Positions 1 through 8,982 of a stretch of 41,498 bases of DNA are shown here, one piece after another. Both the position numbers and the translations under genes were made by a program. The stretch lies in NCBI GenBank assembly GCA_021791815.1, contig JAJYVV010000013.1, forward strand, positions 1 through 41,498, written 5' to 3'. The stretch is from Bacillota bacterium (GTDB lineage: Bacteria > Bacillota > Sulfobacillia > RBS10-35 > JAJYVN01). Every line of letters begins with the position of its first letter. Within the stretch, counting starts at the first letter, position 1. The notes under the pieces are model-generated. The model was given only the letters and a program-made list of their open reading frames with translations. It was not told the origin of the DNA and did not search any database.

Positions 1-1323
1 CCTCGCCCGGTCGCCGAACCGATCCAACCGACTTCCGGCGCTATGGAGTTGGTTGTCTCCGGTTTATGGGCAACGGGCAGCGCAAGGCCGGAGTGGCGGT
101 CGGCGTCGTTCGCCTGGTAGCCCCCTCCGGGATAGGCCTCGGCCACGGGGATGCAGCCCGCCGGCGTACCCGCCGAAGAGCAGCGGCTCCAGCGGGGAGG
201 CGTCCCGCGCCGCGACACCCGTTTCGACGAAGGGCGCAAACGGCGCCTCCACGAAGCCGATCCCGTTCCAACGCATGGCGGGGAGCCGCAAACGGGCCCC
301 GGCGGCCCCTCCCGCCTCGACCGCCCGCAGCCTGGCCCGCGCCCACTTCAGATACATCGCGGTCGCCGCCTCCCTGCGCCGCAACTTCGCGCGGGCGGCT
401 GTGGCACCGGGCAGGGGGCCCAACTCCACGGCGAACTCGCGCCCGGAGGCGGCCGCCTCCGGGGACCTCCACCTGCGGCGGACTACAGCCGCGGCGCCTC
501 TCCGCCGGGCCGGTGCCCGTGCCGGTCGGCCACCTCGAACGTGCCGCACTGGGTCGGGTTGATGTTGCCGCAGGCCCCCTGCAGGAACAGCACGGGGACT
601 CCGATCGCGGCCTCCAGGGCCGCTCGCGCGTAGCCCACATAGTCCGCCGACAGGGCGTGGCTGTCCGGTCCCAGCATCACGGGGTGGCAGGCGTGGTGCA
701 GCACTGCGGCCAGCGGACGTCCACCGCCGTCCTCCAGACCGAGGATCGAGTTCCGGTGGTCGCTCGGTCCGCCGGGGTTCTCGCCCAAGACGATCCGGCC
801 TCCCGCACGCCGCTGCCGCCGGTGGATGCCGATCGCGGTGCCCTCGCCCCACGCCGCGCCTGCCGCGGATCCCGGCCGGACATCCTGGGCCGCCAGGAAG
901 GCGCATCCGGCGAGTTGGTCCATCAGGCAGGCGGAGTGCCGGTGGTGGGCACCGACAGGGCAGTCGTCCTCCAGCGCGGCGTCCTCGGCGGTGGTGTCGG
1001 ACCCTGCCTCCCCCCGCGCCCAAGGCGGCGGCAGCGCCACCGCAGGGCCCGCATGCGTGTGGCTGCAGGCGATCCGGACGGCCGCGCCCGGCAATCCGAG
1101 CACGGCTGCGCTGCCCCGTTCCATCCGGCCCGCGTCCGCGGGCGCACAGGTCGTGGGCCGCGAGGCACGCCCCGGGATCCGCCCCGTCGGCGAGCACCAC
1201 GGCCGTGGCGAACAGCGGGTCGTGGACGGACCGGGCCGGCTGGTGGCGGCTCGCGAAGCCCCGCATGGACGCGATTGCCGCCGGGGGCGTGATCGGAACG
1301 CGGGCCACGCCGGCCCGGAGCAT
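1..1323 (-). pseudogene. neutral/alkaline ceramidase-like hydrolase, frameshifted, 3' end off the window
   Basis: The start is ATG at 1323, with GAGGAGGGA 8 nt upstream, 41 nt after the solute-binding protein stop, so the two genes likely form one transcript. The N-terminus (AGVARVPITPP, then VHDPLFATAVVL) is typical of the neutral/alkaline non-lysosomal ceramidase-like family. The match then needs three frame changes: near 1145, where ACSHTHAGPA and later the NRR-like, HHACHPV, SADYVGYA and GACGNINP blocks appear in a second frame; near 500, back to the first frame (SPEAAASGREFAVELG); and near 150, where CIPVAEAYPGGGYQ appears in the third frame. From there the frame stays open to the left edge, but the last residues no longer resemble the family. 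In this family the His and Asn blocks hold the zinc site and substrate. Many bacterial members are of unknown substrate, so ceramide is not implied. The gene is either a pseudogene or a victim of indel errors. Confidence 0.7.
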
Positions 1324-1364
1324 GAGGCGTCCCTCCTCGCGCGGGCCGCCGACCGGACCATCCC

Positions 1365-2801
1365 TCAGATGCCGGTCCCGAGGGTGGCGATGTCGGCTCC
1401 CCGGACGGGGAAGCGGGATTGGGCGCTCTGCTGGTTGGCCGTCGTCGCTTTGCCGGCCGCCTCCATGGCGCTCACCTGCTGCGCGAGCTGCTGCAACCCG
1501 ACCGTCACGCCGACGGCGCCCGTGGCGATCTTCTGCTCCGAGGAGAGCAGCAGCGCCTGCGCCTGGGGCTCGTCGTAGGGGAAGATGGGATCCATGATCG
1601 CGCCGTTGTTCTGGATGTATTGGGTCAACACGGACAGGTTCTTGCTCTTGAACGGCGGGACGATCGTCGCCAGGACCGTCGTGTACTCCTCCTGCAGGGA
1701 GGTGAGCGCCGGCGGCTCCAGGCCGAGGCGCATCAGGGCGCGTTGGAAGTCCGGTTCGAACGACAGCCAATCCAGGAGGGAATACGCGGCGGCGGGCTGC
1801 GGCGTCGTCGCGCTGATGGCCCGGAAGTCGTATTGGGTCGAGGCGAACGCGCCCTGCGGCAGCACGGGCATCGGGTAGAAGTTCCACTTCGGGAGCCGGG
1901 CGAGCTGGACGTCCAGGGTCGTGATGGCGAGGGCCGCGTTCCACATGCACGCCGTCGCGTACGTGCCGGCGGTGAGCAGGCCGCCCACGTCGTTGCCGTA
2001 GTCCCAGGCGCAGATGCCCTCCACGATCAGGGGGAAGATGGCGTTGCCCGTGGCCACGGCGGCCGGGGCGTCGATCGTGCAGCGGGTGGGGTCGGCGCTG
2101 TCCATGATGGAACCGCCCCAGCCCTGGAAGTAGGCCTGGGGCAGGCCGCATTCCGTCTGCTTGATGGTGCCCCCGTACCTCGGCTTGGTCCCCTTCACCG
2201 TGGCCGACGACCACAGGCGCGTCCAGTCCGCGAACGTGGCGTCCTCCGCCGGATACGACAGGCCCAGTCCGTCGAGGACCGCCTCGTTCACGACCATGGA
2301 CGTCGTGGCGACATAGAACGGCAGGGCATACGTGTTGCCGCCGACCTGGTAGGCGTCGATCGCGTAGGAAGGCCAGACGGACAGGGTGCGGTTCGCGGCG
2401 CGGAGATACGGCGTGAGATTGAGGAGGAGGTCCTGCCCCGACAGGGCTCCGAAGTCCTGCCAGGCCAGGATCACGTCCGGAGCCGTTCCGGTCAGGATCT
2501 CGGTGGTGTCTGTGTCGCCGCCGAACGGCAGCATGGTGAGATCGACGCTCGGGTTCGCCTGGCGCCACGGCTCCAGCGTCTGCCAGAGCGCGTCCGCCAC
2601 GAGCTTGCTCCCCTGCCCCGACCAGAGCCCCGCGTTGAGGGGTTCGAACGAAAGCTTGATCTTGTTCGTCGCGGTCGAGGGTGCGGCCGAACCGGATCCA
2701 CCCGCGGCCGTCGCGCCTCGGGTCGCGGCCGAGCAGGCCGCCAGCCCCCAGGCGCCGGCGGCTGCGGCCAGGGCCAGGGCTCCGCGGCGGGTTGTCCGCA
2801 T
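1365..2801 (-). CDS. extracellular solute-binding lipoprotein (ABC family 1 type)
   Basis: A 478-aa protein, most likely the substrate-binding component of a carbohydrate ABC importer, anchored outside the membrane. The signal peptide has paired arginines (TTRRGALAL), an Ala-rich hydrophobic core and a lipobox ending LAAC around residue 22, followed by a Ser/Ala/Gly linker. The mature part has family hallmarks: a PDVILAWQDFGAL segment, a YALPFYV strand, a WTRLWSSA segment, and a late C-terminal helix where Q/A-rich sequence pairs with the lobe. ATG at 2801 has GGGAGGGG 5-6 nt upstream. A longer in-frame extension (to about 3290) has no signal peptide and was not used. No permease or ATPase gene is adjacent; the downstream partner is the broken ceramidase-like gene. 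The ligand cannot be read from sequence. Confidence 0.88.
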   Translation of the reverse strand: MRTTRRGALALAAAAGAWGLAACSAATRGATAAGGSGSAAPSTATNKIKLSFEPLNAGLWSGQGSKLVADALWQTLEPWRQANPSVDLTMLPFGGDTDTTEILTGTAPDVILAWQDFGALSGQDLLLNLTPYLRAANRTLSVWPSYAIDAYQVGGNTYALPFYVATTSMVVNEAVLDGLGLSYPAEDATFADWTRLWSSATVKGTKPRYGGTIKQTECGLPQAYFQGWGGSIMDSADPTRCTIDAPAAVATGNAIFPLIVEGICAWDYGNDVGGLLTAGTYATACMWNAALAITTLDVQLARLPKWNFYPMPVLPQGAFASTQYDFRAISATTPQPAAAYSLLDWLSFEPDFQRALMRLGLEPPALTSLQEEYTTVLATIVPPFKSKNLSVLTQYIQNNGAIMDPIFPYDEPQAQALLLSSEQKIATGAVGVTVGLQQLAQQVSAMEAAGKATTANQQSAQSRFPVRGADIATLGTGI

Positions 2802-3368
2802 GCCGTTACCCCTCCCGACCGTCCGGGCGGGGGGATTGGGCGCCGTTGCCCGGGGTCCTGCCTCCCATCGCCTCCCATCGCGCCCTGGCCGGTCGACGCA
2901 CGGCGCCGGCGCGCCGAAAGTGCGCACAGGCACGGGCAGCTGCCCGCCAGACGGCGTGGAGCGCGTGGGGCGTTGGCGAGCGACCCCATAGCAGAGGCTT
3001 GCGGGGGCGGTGGCGAAGGCTCCCGCCATGACGAGCCACACCACCCCGCACGCCGGGCCGAGCCAGCCGGCGCCGAGCGTGGGCCCAGTTGTTTCGACGA
3101 GCCGCGCGTCGCCGTCCGTGATCCGCCCGTTGCCGGGCCGCAGGTCCGCGCGCCGGTCGCGGCCCGCCGGGGCACGGACGCCGTCCCGCCCGCGGTCAGG
3201 CGTCGTCCGGACGCCTGTCGGAACATCCCCTCGGCGCATGGGATGGAGGTCCGTGGGCGTCGTGACGAGGGCCGCCTCGGGCCAGGGCACCGCCTCCGCT
3301 GCGGCACCGACCCCGTGATCCCTCCCGGAGCCCCCGCGGGGCGCGGGGCCGAACCGTCGTGGGGCGGC
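2802..3368. other. gene-free stretch
   Basis: 567 nt between two minus-strand genes. Open frames exist on both strands, but none has a recognisable domain, a convincing ribosome binding site or a biased composition. A minus-strand frame around 2985-3080 includes a short hydrophobic run (CGVVWLVMAGAFATAPA) that could be a membrane-segment relic. There is a 10-nt direct repeat, cctcccatcg, around 2862-2881. Nothing else stands out. Confidence 0.4.
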
Positions 3369-4214
3369 TCACCGGCGCCCCAGGATGCTCACCATCGTCC
3401 CTGGCGAGACGAGGTCCTCCGGGGCGGTACGCTTCCAGATGTCGCGCAGTCGTGCTTCCACCGCCCGCTCCGCGCCGCGGGACTCGTCCGCAGGCAGCCG
3501 GCGCAGCATGAGGGGGACCCACTTGGTCTGCCGCAACACGCCGATGGCGATGTCGACCGTGGGGAAGCCCAGACGGTCCACCGTTTCCTGCACAGCGTCG
3601 ACCGTGAGCCCGGCCTCCCGGAAGATCCGCTCCAGCGCCTCGCGCGGCGGGAAGACGTCGAACGAAAGCCCCCGGGCCTCCAGCAGGCGGAACGCGGGCT
3701 CGAAGACCTCGCGCCACGCCGGGCTGAAGCGCATCTCCCCCATTGCGCAGATCGCCACCCTACCGCCGGGGTGGACCGTCCGGGCCATCGCCCGCACCGC
3801 ATCCGCCGGCTCGGTGAAGTGGAGGAAGAGCGCGCCCAGGCAGAGGTCGGCCGTCTCCGGGGCGACCGGGAGGGCCTCGACCGGCGCGCACAGGAAGCGC
3901 ACCCAGTCGTGCCCGAGGTCGGCGGCCCGCCGCCGGGCGACGTCCAACTGCGCGGAGGAGGGGTCGGTCACCAGCAACCGGCCCTGCCGTCCGACCGCTT
4001 CGGCCAAGCCGCCGTCGAAGGTGATGCGTCCGGAGCCGGCACCGACCTCGACCACGGCCGAGCCCGGCTCGGGGGTCACGAACGCGACGAACTCGCGGGC
4101 CTGGTCCACGGAGCGCGCGTACGCCTGACGGACGAAGCCGTCGAACTCGGCGCCGAAGTTGGAGGCGAAGGCCCCCGGCGCCGTCGCCTTCGCCTCGCCT
4201 GCCGGCTCCTGCAC
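3369..4214 (-). CDS. class I SAM-dependent methyltransferase
   Basis: A 281-aa protein with a Rossmann-fold methyltransferase domain of the Methyltransf_11/25 type. Motif I is VVEVGAGSGRITF, followed by the acidic ribose-binding strand LLVTDPS, the motif around APVEALPVAPETADLCLG, and the post-domain strand GGRVAICAMGEM. The C-terminal half (EALERIFREAGL, then DIWKRTAPEDLV) resembles small-molecule methyltransferases in which the last third forms the substrate lid. The reading frame is open upstream to 4652, but that extension is low-complexity Arg/Pro/Ala sequence. I chose GTG at 4214, preceded by AGGGAAAGGG about 12 nt upstream. The substrate is unknown and no pathway partner is adjacent. 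Confidence 0.82.
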   Translation of the reverse strand: MQEPAGEAKATAPGAFASNFGAEFDGFVRQAYARSVDQAREFVAFVTPEPGSAVVEVGAGSGRITFDGGLAEAVGRQGRLLVTDPSSAQLDVARRRAADLGHDWVRFLCAPVEALPVAPETADLCLGALFLHFTEPADAVRAMARTVHPGGRVAICAMGEMRFSPAWREVFEPAFRLLEARGLSFDVFPPREALERIFREAGLTVDAVQETVDRLGFPTVDIAIGVLRQTKWVPLMLRRLPADESRGAERAVEARLRDIWKRTAPEDLVSPGTMVSILGRR

Positions 4215-4551
4215 GCCCGCACGCCCTTTCCCTGTGCACCGGCTGCGCAGCGGGGATCCCCGCGCCACCCCATCCCCGGGCCCACCGGTGCGTTTGGCGA
4301 TTGCGGCGGCATCCCCTGCACACCGCCGATCGCGGAGAGGCGCCGCCCCGTCCGACCGCGACGGAACGCCTCGCGGTCCCCAGGGCTGGGATTCCCCCGT
4401 GCCCGGCGACCGCGGCAACCCCGTCGCCAGGCTGCGGTTGCGGGCGGGGCGCGCAGGGCTCCGGAAGGAGGGTGCCGCGGAAGCCGCGGCCGCCGCCGGG
4501 CGGGCGGGCACGGCCGACGTACCCGTCGCCGGGCACGGGGAGGTACAGCCT

Positions 4552-4580
4552 TTCCCGGGCCCCCGGCGGGGGCCCGGGAA
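4552..4580 (-). terminator. perfect GC-rich hairpin downstream of thioredoxin
   Basis: The arms 4552-4564 and 4568-4580 are a perfect 13-bp inverted repeat around a 3-nt loop. It lies about 70 nt past the stop of the thioredoxin gene. There is no U-tract on the minus strand, as is common for hairpin terminators in very GC-rich genomes. It could also serve as a processing or stability element. Confidence 0.6.
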
Positions 4581-4648
4581 GGGCCGTCCAAGGCCGCGCG
4601 GATACGAAGACCAGTTCGCCATTCGGGCCGGCCCCGCGCGCCCGCGCT

Positions 4649-4972
4649 TCATCCCTTCAGCAGCCGCTCGATCTCTCGCTCATAGGCCGTGATGGGCTGG
4701 AGACCCACCCAGCGGGCCGCCTCCACGCCTCCGCGAAAGAGCATCACCGTGGGGATCGCCTGGATTCCGTACTGCCCGGAGACGTCGGGAGATCGGTCCG
4801 TGTCCAGCTTGACCACCTTCACGCGTCCCTCGTACCGCTCGGCGAGGCGGTCGATGGTGGGGGCGAGGGCCCTGCACGGCGGGCACCAGGTCGCCCAAAA
4901 GTCGACGAGAACCGGCGTCTGGCTCTGGAGCACCTCGGCGTCGAACGTGTCGGAGGAGACGGCGGCGGGCAT
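4649..4972 (-). CDS. trxA: thioredoxin
   Basis: A 107-aa cytoplasmic thioredoxin of normal length, a dithiol/disulfide electron donor. The active site is W29-C30-P31-P32-C33 in the context LVDFWATWCPPC, followed by the KLDTD strand and the cis-proline P74 in AIPTVMLF. The conserved LFRGG turn and a terminal EREIERLL helix are also present. The active site is CPPC rather than the usual CGPC; this variant occurs in some natural thioredoxin-fold proteins and is expected to alter redox potential. ATG at 4972 is preceded by AAAGAAGGGAA, a good ribosome binding site. The gene is monocistronic, with a likely promoter at 5017-5045 and a strong hairpin after it. Reading upstream to 5182 only adds non-coding-like sequence. 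Confidence 0.95.
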   Translation of the reverse strand: MPAAVSSDTFDAEVLQSQTPVLVDFWATWCPPCRALAPTIDRLAERYEGRVKVVKLDTDRSPDVSGQYGIQAIPTVMLFRGGVEAARWVGLQPITAYEREIERLLKG

Positions 4973-5016
4973 GGGGTTCCCTTCTTTCCGGAGGCCGGAG
5001 GGGCTTCCGCCCCGGT

Positions 5017-5046
5017 ACGGTACGCCGATGGCTTGCGTTTTGCAAG
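5017..5046 (-). promoter_or_regulatory. sigma70-type promoter and inverted repeat for thioredoxin
   Basis: On the minus strand, a -35 element TTGCAA (5045-5040) lies exactly 17 nt from TACCGT (5022-5017), giving a leader of about 35-40 nt to the thioredoxin start. The -35 element sits inside a 5-bp inverted repeat with a 5-nt spacer (CTTGC/GCAAG, 5032-5046) that could be an operator. The same -35 hexamer and spacing occur at the promoter near 30135-30163. Confidence 0.5.
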
Positions 5047-5726
5047 TGACATGCGGCGAGCCACGCCGGCCCGTACCCCTCCCCGTCGTACCGCACCTGC
5101 GCCGCGGTCCGCCCATCCGGAGCCGCCCGCCGCAGGAGGCCTCGCCCCCGCCCCCGGTGCCGTGGAGCGGCGGCAGCGGCATGTGGACACGCCCGACGGC
5201 GCGTTGCGGGTGAAGCGCTGGGCTCCTCGTCGTGGCGCCGCACCAAGGCCCTCATGCCCCGCTCGACGTGGCCGGACCCCAGGAACTCGTCGCCCGCGAC
5301 GGCGCATGGCCGGCCCACCAGGTCGCTGGTGGCGCCGCTGACGGTTGCACGCAGGCGGGCGCTGTCGCGGTCTCGATGCACGCCACCACCCGCGGGTCGG
5401 CACGCCCCCGGCTGGAGGCGTCCCGGTTCTCTGGCCGACTGGGGAGCGAGATACGGGTCCGCGAGACTGCGGAGCCTCGGCCTGGCTCGGGAGCGCCGGG
5501 TGTGGCAGGCCGATTCGCCAGGGCGGCCCCTCCACGCCACGAACCCTGAGTAGCTTGGGGCCAAATGCCGTGCGCGCGCCCACCCGGCTCCTTGCAGGCC
5601 CCGCGGTCCCATCCCTGTCGGATCGGACCAGACCCGCGACGTCCAGGCCGGATACGCTGCCCTATGGATCAAGGCCGTGGCGCGAGGCGCAAAGGCTCGT
5701 GGCGCCCGACGCCGGGCGGCAGCGTC
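5047..5726. other. gene-free stretch, possible gene fragment
   Basis: About 680 nt with no supportable gene. On the minus strand, 5345-5220 translates to a stretch (containing GRPCAVAGDEFLGSG and HVERGMRAL) whose composition looks more protein-like than its surroundings. It has no start, no stop and no family I recognise. It may be a relic. Confidence 0.35.
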
Positions 5727-6674
5727 TCAGCCGCCTGCGCCGACCGGCAGCGGCGCCTCCGGGGCGATCAGACCCTGCCGCCGCAGCTCGTCCCACAGGT
5801 CCGCGGGGATCGGGTCGGCCAGGCCAGCGGCGTGCTCCTCGAACTCCTCCGGCGATTCGGCCCCCAGGACGGCGCACGTGACCGCGGGGTGGGCGAGGGC
5901 GAACCGAAGCGCGGCCCGGCGGAGCGGCACGCCATGCCGGCGGCACGCTGTCTCGAGCCGGGCGGCGCGTTCCAGGATGGACGCGGGCGCCTCGGCGTAC
6001 TGGTATCTGGCGTGCGGCACGGGGCCCGTGGCGAGGATGCCGCTGTTGAACACGCCGCCGAGGATGACGGCGATGCCCTTGGACCCGCACAGCTCCAGGA
6101 AGTCCAGCGAGGTCTGCTCCAGAAGCGTGTAGCGCCCGGCGAGCAGGAAGCAGTCGAAGTCGGCGTGGCGCGCGAACTCGCCGAGCATCTGCCACTGGTT
6201 CATGCCCGCGCCCACGGCGCCGACCACGCCCTGGGCGCGCAGGTCCGCCAGCACGGGGAACATGTCCTCGACGGCCTCTCGGTAATGGGCGTCGGGGTCG
6301 TGGATGTGGACGATGTCCAGGCGGTCGATCCCCAGGCGGCCCAGGCTCGCCTCGATGCTGCGCAGGACGCCGTCCCGGGTGTACGCGGAAAGGATGCCCC
6401 CGTCGGGGCCGACGAGCCGCCCGACCTTGGAGGAGAGCACGTATCGCCCGCGGTCCAGGCCGCGTAACGCTGATCCGAGGCTGCGCTCCGCCTGGCCGGC
6501 CCCGTACAGCGGAGCCGTGTCGATGAGCCGCGCGCCCGCGGCGAGGGCCGAGCGCACCGTGGCGACCGCCCGGTCCGGGGCCCGGCCCGCCATGCCTCCG
6601 AGGGGCGCCGTGCCGAGGCCGATCGCGGAGACGTGCAAGCCGGTCCTCCCGAAGGCCCGGATGGGAATGGGCAC
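5727..6674 (-). CDS. aldo/keto reductase, fucose/threo-aldose dehydrogenase-like
   Basis: A 315-aa NAD(P)-dependent oxidoreductase of the TIM-barrel aldo/keto reductase superfamily. It opens with FGRTGLHVSAIGLGTAPLGG. The catalytic tetrad is visible: D52 and Y57 (IDTAPLYGAG), K83 (SSKVGRL) and H125 (IHDPD). The order LDIVHIHDPD and the insert after GRLV resemble the group containing D-threo-aldose 1-dehydrogenase/L-fucose dehydrogenase and pyridoxal 4-dehydrogenase. A fucose role would fit the alpha-L-fucosidase at 23.0-25.3 kb, but that is inference. GTG at 6674 has GGAGGAGGGG 6 nt upstream. It is followed by a gene-free gap and preceded by 247 nt of sequence without a gene. Confidence 0.9.
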   Translation of the reverse strand: MPIPIRAFGRTGLHVSAIGLGTAPLGGMAGRAPDRAVATVRSALAAGARLIDTAPLYGAGQAERSLGSALRGLDRGRYVLSSKVGRLVGPDGGILSAYTRDGVLRSIEASLGRLGIDRLDIVHIHDPDAHYREAVEDMFPVLADLRAQGVVGAVGAGMNQWQMLGEFARHADFDCFLLAGRYTLLEQTSLDFLELCGSKGIAVILGGVFNSGILATGPVPHARYQYAEAPASILERAARLETACRRHGVPLRRAALRFALAHPAVTCAVLGAESPEEFEEHAAGLADPIPADLWDELRRQGLIAPEAPLPVGAGG

Positions 6675-6921
6675 GATGTCCCCTCCTCCGACGCGAACGT
6701 CGACCCGTATGTCGCCGCCCGCATGCTCCCGCGTCCCGCCCGCGGGACCTGCCCCGAGCCTCCGGCCCGGAAGACGGGGCCGGCCCGACCCGCGGGGCGC
6801 CCCGCTACCACCGCCACTCCTCCGTCAACCGGCGGCGCCCGCCAGCCGACCCACCGTGGACTGGACGCCGAGGGCCGGATCCATCGCCGCCTGGGCGGCC
6901 GGCGGGCGAACGCGGCGCGGC

Positions 6922-7749
6922 CTACGCGAAGGCCTCCCGGTGATCCCACGCCCACTGCGCGAATGTGCGCGGCGGGCGACCGGTGATGGCCTGCGCCGTG
7001 CGCACGGACGGTTCGGGAACCGATGCCCCGTACCGCATCAGGGCGAGGATCGACTCGGCCATGGGTGCGGGCATGGCACCGCGCAGCTGCGCCTCCGCGA
7101 CCGACTCCGGGACGTCCTCCACGCGAAGAGGCCGCCCGAGCACCTCGGACAGGATCGCCACCTGGTCCCGGGTGGAAAGCACCTCCGGCCCTGTGATCTC
7201 CGGGCTGGATCCGGAATGCCGCTCCGGGTCCAGCAGCATCGCCGCCGCGGCGTCCCCCAGGTCGCGTGGATCCACAGGAGCACTGCGGGCGTCGGCGAAG
7301 GGGACGCGCACCACTCCGTCGCCCCGGATGGCGGGCGCCCAGCGCAGGGCGTTGGACATGAAGCCGCCCGCGCGGACAAAGCCCCAACGCAGGGCCGACG
7401 CGCGGATCCGCGCCTCCGTCTCGGCATGGGCGCGCCCGATGTGCGTCTCGACCGGCAGGCCGATGGCGCCGGAGGACAGGAAGACCACGTGCTGGGCAGC
7501 GCTCCGCTCGACCTCGGCCCAAAAGGCCTCCACCCCGGGCGTCCGGACGAGGAAGACGCCGTCGACGCCCAGCAGGGCCGCCCGGGCGGCGGCCGCATCG
7601 GCCATGTCCCCGGCCATCGGTTCGACGCCCGGCCCGAACGCAAGCCGCTCCGGGTGCCGGCAGAAGGCGCGGACGGGGCTGCCCTCGGCCCGGAGCCGTG
7701 CCACCACACGTTGCCCGACGTTGCCCGTCGCGCCCGTCACCAGATGCAT
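6922..7749 (-). CDS. NmrA-like NAD(P)-binding protein
   Basis: A 275-aa atypical short-chain dehydrogenase. The N-terminal dinucleotide motif is VTGATGNVGQRVV, followed by the PVRAFCR strand, the acidic GDMADAAA turn and the GVFLV strand. Homologues include NAD(P)H:quinone oxidoreductase-like and azoreductase-like proteins, and redox-sensing NmrA regulators. The usual Tyr-x-x-x-Lys dehydrogenase pair is not evident, which fits the NmrA group. The C-terminal part (ITGPEVLSTRDQVAILSEVLGRPL and TGRPPRTFAQWAWDHREAF) is typical of this family and gives the expected full length. ATG at 7749 is the first start before a GC-rich region. It is transcribed away from the DNA methyltransferase and its substrate is unknown. 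Confidence 0.88.
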   Translation of the reverse strand: MHLVTGATGNVGQRVVARLRAEGSPVRAFCRHPERLAFGPGVEPMAGDMADAAAARAALLGVDGVFLVRTPGVEAFWAEVERSAAQHVVFLSSGAIGLPVETHIGRAHAETEARIRASALRWGFVRAGGFMSNALRWAPAIRGDGVVRVPFADARSAPVDPRDLGDAAAAMLLDPERHSGSSPEITGPEVLSTRDQVAILSEVLGRPLRVEDVPESVAEAQLRGAMPAPMAESILALMRYGASVPEPSVRTAQAITGRPPRTFAQWAWDHREAFA

Positions 7750-8085
7750 CGGATCGCCTCCCGCGCCTCTCGGGTGCCCCGTGCCGCCGGGCGCAGCCTA
7801 TCCCAGCGCGAGCGAGCTGCCAACGCGCGCGGAGGGCCTGGGGGCGACGATACGCACCGGCCTTGCACGGGCTCGGTGGGTCCGCCGGGCGGCGAGTCCG
7901 CGGGCCCGGCGCAGAGGGGAGGCCGCCCGCGCCCCGAATGGGGGCCCGCGCCGCGCCGACACGCCCCCGATGAAGTGGGCCGGGGCCGTGCCACAGGGTC
8001 GACCCGCGCCCGCCTCGCCGCTGCCCGCGCCCATCCCCCGGGCGCGTGCGGGTGCGCTCTGCGCCGCGATCGGGATGGTCGGGAG
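7750..8085. other. divergent intergenic region
   Basis: 336 nt between the divergently transcribed NmrA-like and DNA methyltransferase genes. It should hold both promoters. I find no good -35/-10 pair in it. A GC-rich imperfect inverted repeat lies around 7926-7952. Confidence 0.3.
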
Positions 8086-8982
8086 ATGACCGGGTTGCGG
8101 GCCACGTCCGGCGAGGACCGGTCCCCAGCGCCGCCGACCCGCGGCATCGTCCTCGGCGAAGCGTTGGACGTGCTGCGCCGTCTCCCCGGCGAGTCCGTGG
8201 ACATGGTGTATATCGATCCTCCGTTCGGCACGGGGCAGGTTCAGCGGCTCACCTCCATCCGCACGGGGGTGGGTGCATCGTGGCGCAAGGGATTCCGGGA
8301 CCGCACGTACCGTTGGGATGCGGTGTCGGTACGTGAGTACCGCGACGACCTGTCGTTCGAGGAATACTTGGCGTTCCTGCACACGCATCTGGTGGAGCTC
8401 CACAGGGTCCTCCGGCCCACGGGCTCGCTGCATCTGCACCTAGACTTCCACGCGGTGCACCACGCCAGGCTGATTCTCGACGAGGTCTTCGGGCCGGACC
8501 GCTTCCTGAACGAGATCATCTGGGCGTATGACTATGGCGGACGCCCACGCAACAAGTGGCCCCGCAAGCATGACAACATCCTGTGGTATGCCAAGGGCCG
8601 GGCATGGACGTTCAACCGGGAAGAGATCGATCGCATCCCGTACATGGCCCCGGGCTTGGTGGGACCAGAGAAGGCCGAGCGGGGCAAACTGCCCACGGAC
8701 GTGTGGTGGATGACCATCGTCCCGACGGCCGGGCGGGAGCGCACCGGTTACCCAACCCAGAAGCCGGAGCGGCTTCTGGAGCGCATCCTTGTCGCCGCCA
8801 GTCGTCGCGGCGACCTCGTCGTCGACTGTTTCGCGGGCAGCGGCACCACCGGTGCGGTGGCCCAGCGCCTCGGTCGGGAGTTTCTCCTTGTCGACAACAA
8901 TCCCGAGGCCGTGGCCATCGCCGCGCGCCGTTTGGGCCTCCTCGCCGCCCTTCCACCGGGTCCCGTGCCCGGGACCCGGTAG
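8086..8982 (+). CDS. site-specific DNA methyltransferase, probably adenine N6, beta class
   Basis: A 298-aa N6_N4_Mtase-family protein. The catalytic motif comes first (DPPF at residues 44-47 in MVYIDPPFGTG) and the SAM-binding motif FAGSGTTG last (residues 249-256). This is the circular order of beta-class amino-methyltransferases. DPPF rather than SPPY favours adenine N6 over cytosine N4. The TQKPERLLERIL helix just before motif I is the classic companion motif. There is a target-recognition segment between the two (DYGGRPRNKWPRKHDNILWYAKG). No restriction endonuclease gene is nearby, so it is an orphan methyltransferase with a regulatory, replication-linked or anti-restriction role. ATG at 8086 follows GGGAG closely. 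Upstream in-frame sequence to 6304 is antisense to other genes and was excluded. Confidence 0.92.
   Translation: MTGLRATSGEDRSPAPPTRGIVLGEALDVLRRLPGESVDMVYIDPPFGTGQVQRLTSIRTGVGASWRKGFRDRTYRWDAVSVREYRDDLSFEEYLAFLHTHLVELHRVLRPTGSLHLHLDFHAVHHARLILDEVFGPDRFLNEIIWAYDYGGRPRNKWPRKHDNILWYAKGRAWTFNREEIDRIPYMAPGLVGPEKAERGKLPTDVWWMTIVPTAGRERTGYPTQKPERLLERILVAASRRGDLVVDCFAGSGTTGAVAQRLGREFLLVDNNPEAVAIAARRLGLLAALPPGPVPGTR
8955..8980 (+). terminator. perfect hairpin overlapping the methyltransferase stop
   Basis: The arms 8955-8964 and 8971-8980 form a perfect 10-bp inverted repeat with a 6-nt loop. The hairpin lies in the last codons of the methyltransferase gene, and the TAG stop (8980-8982) begins at its last base. 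No U-tract follows. Confidence 0.5.

Noticed and set aside
2641-2655. GGTTCGAA motifs as tRNA T-loops
   Set aside because: They fall in the coding sequence of a binding protein, with no cloverleaf or acceptor stem around them.
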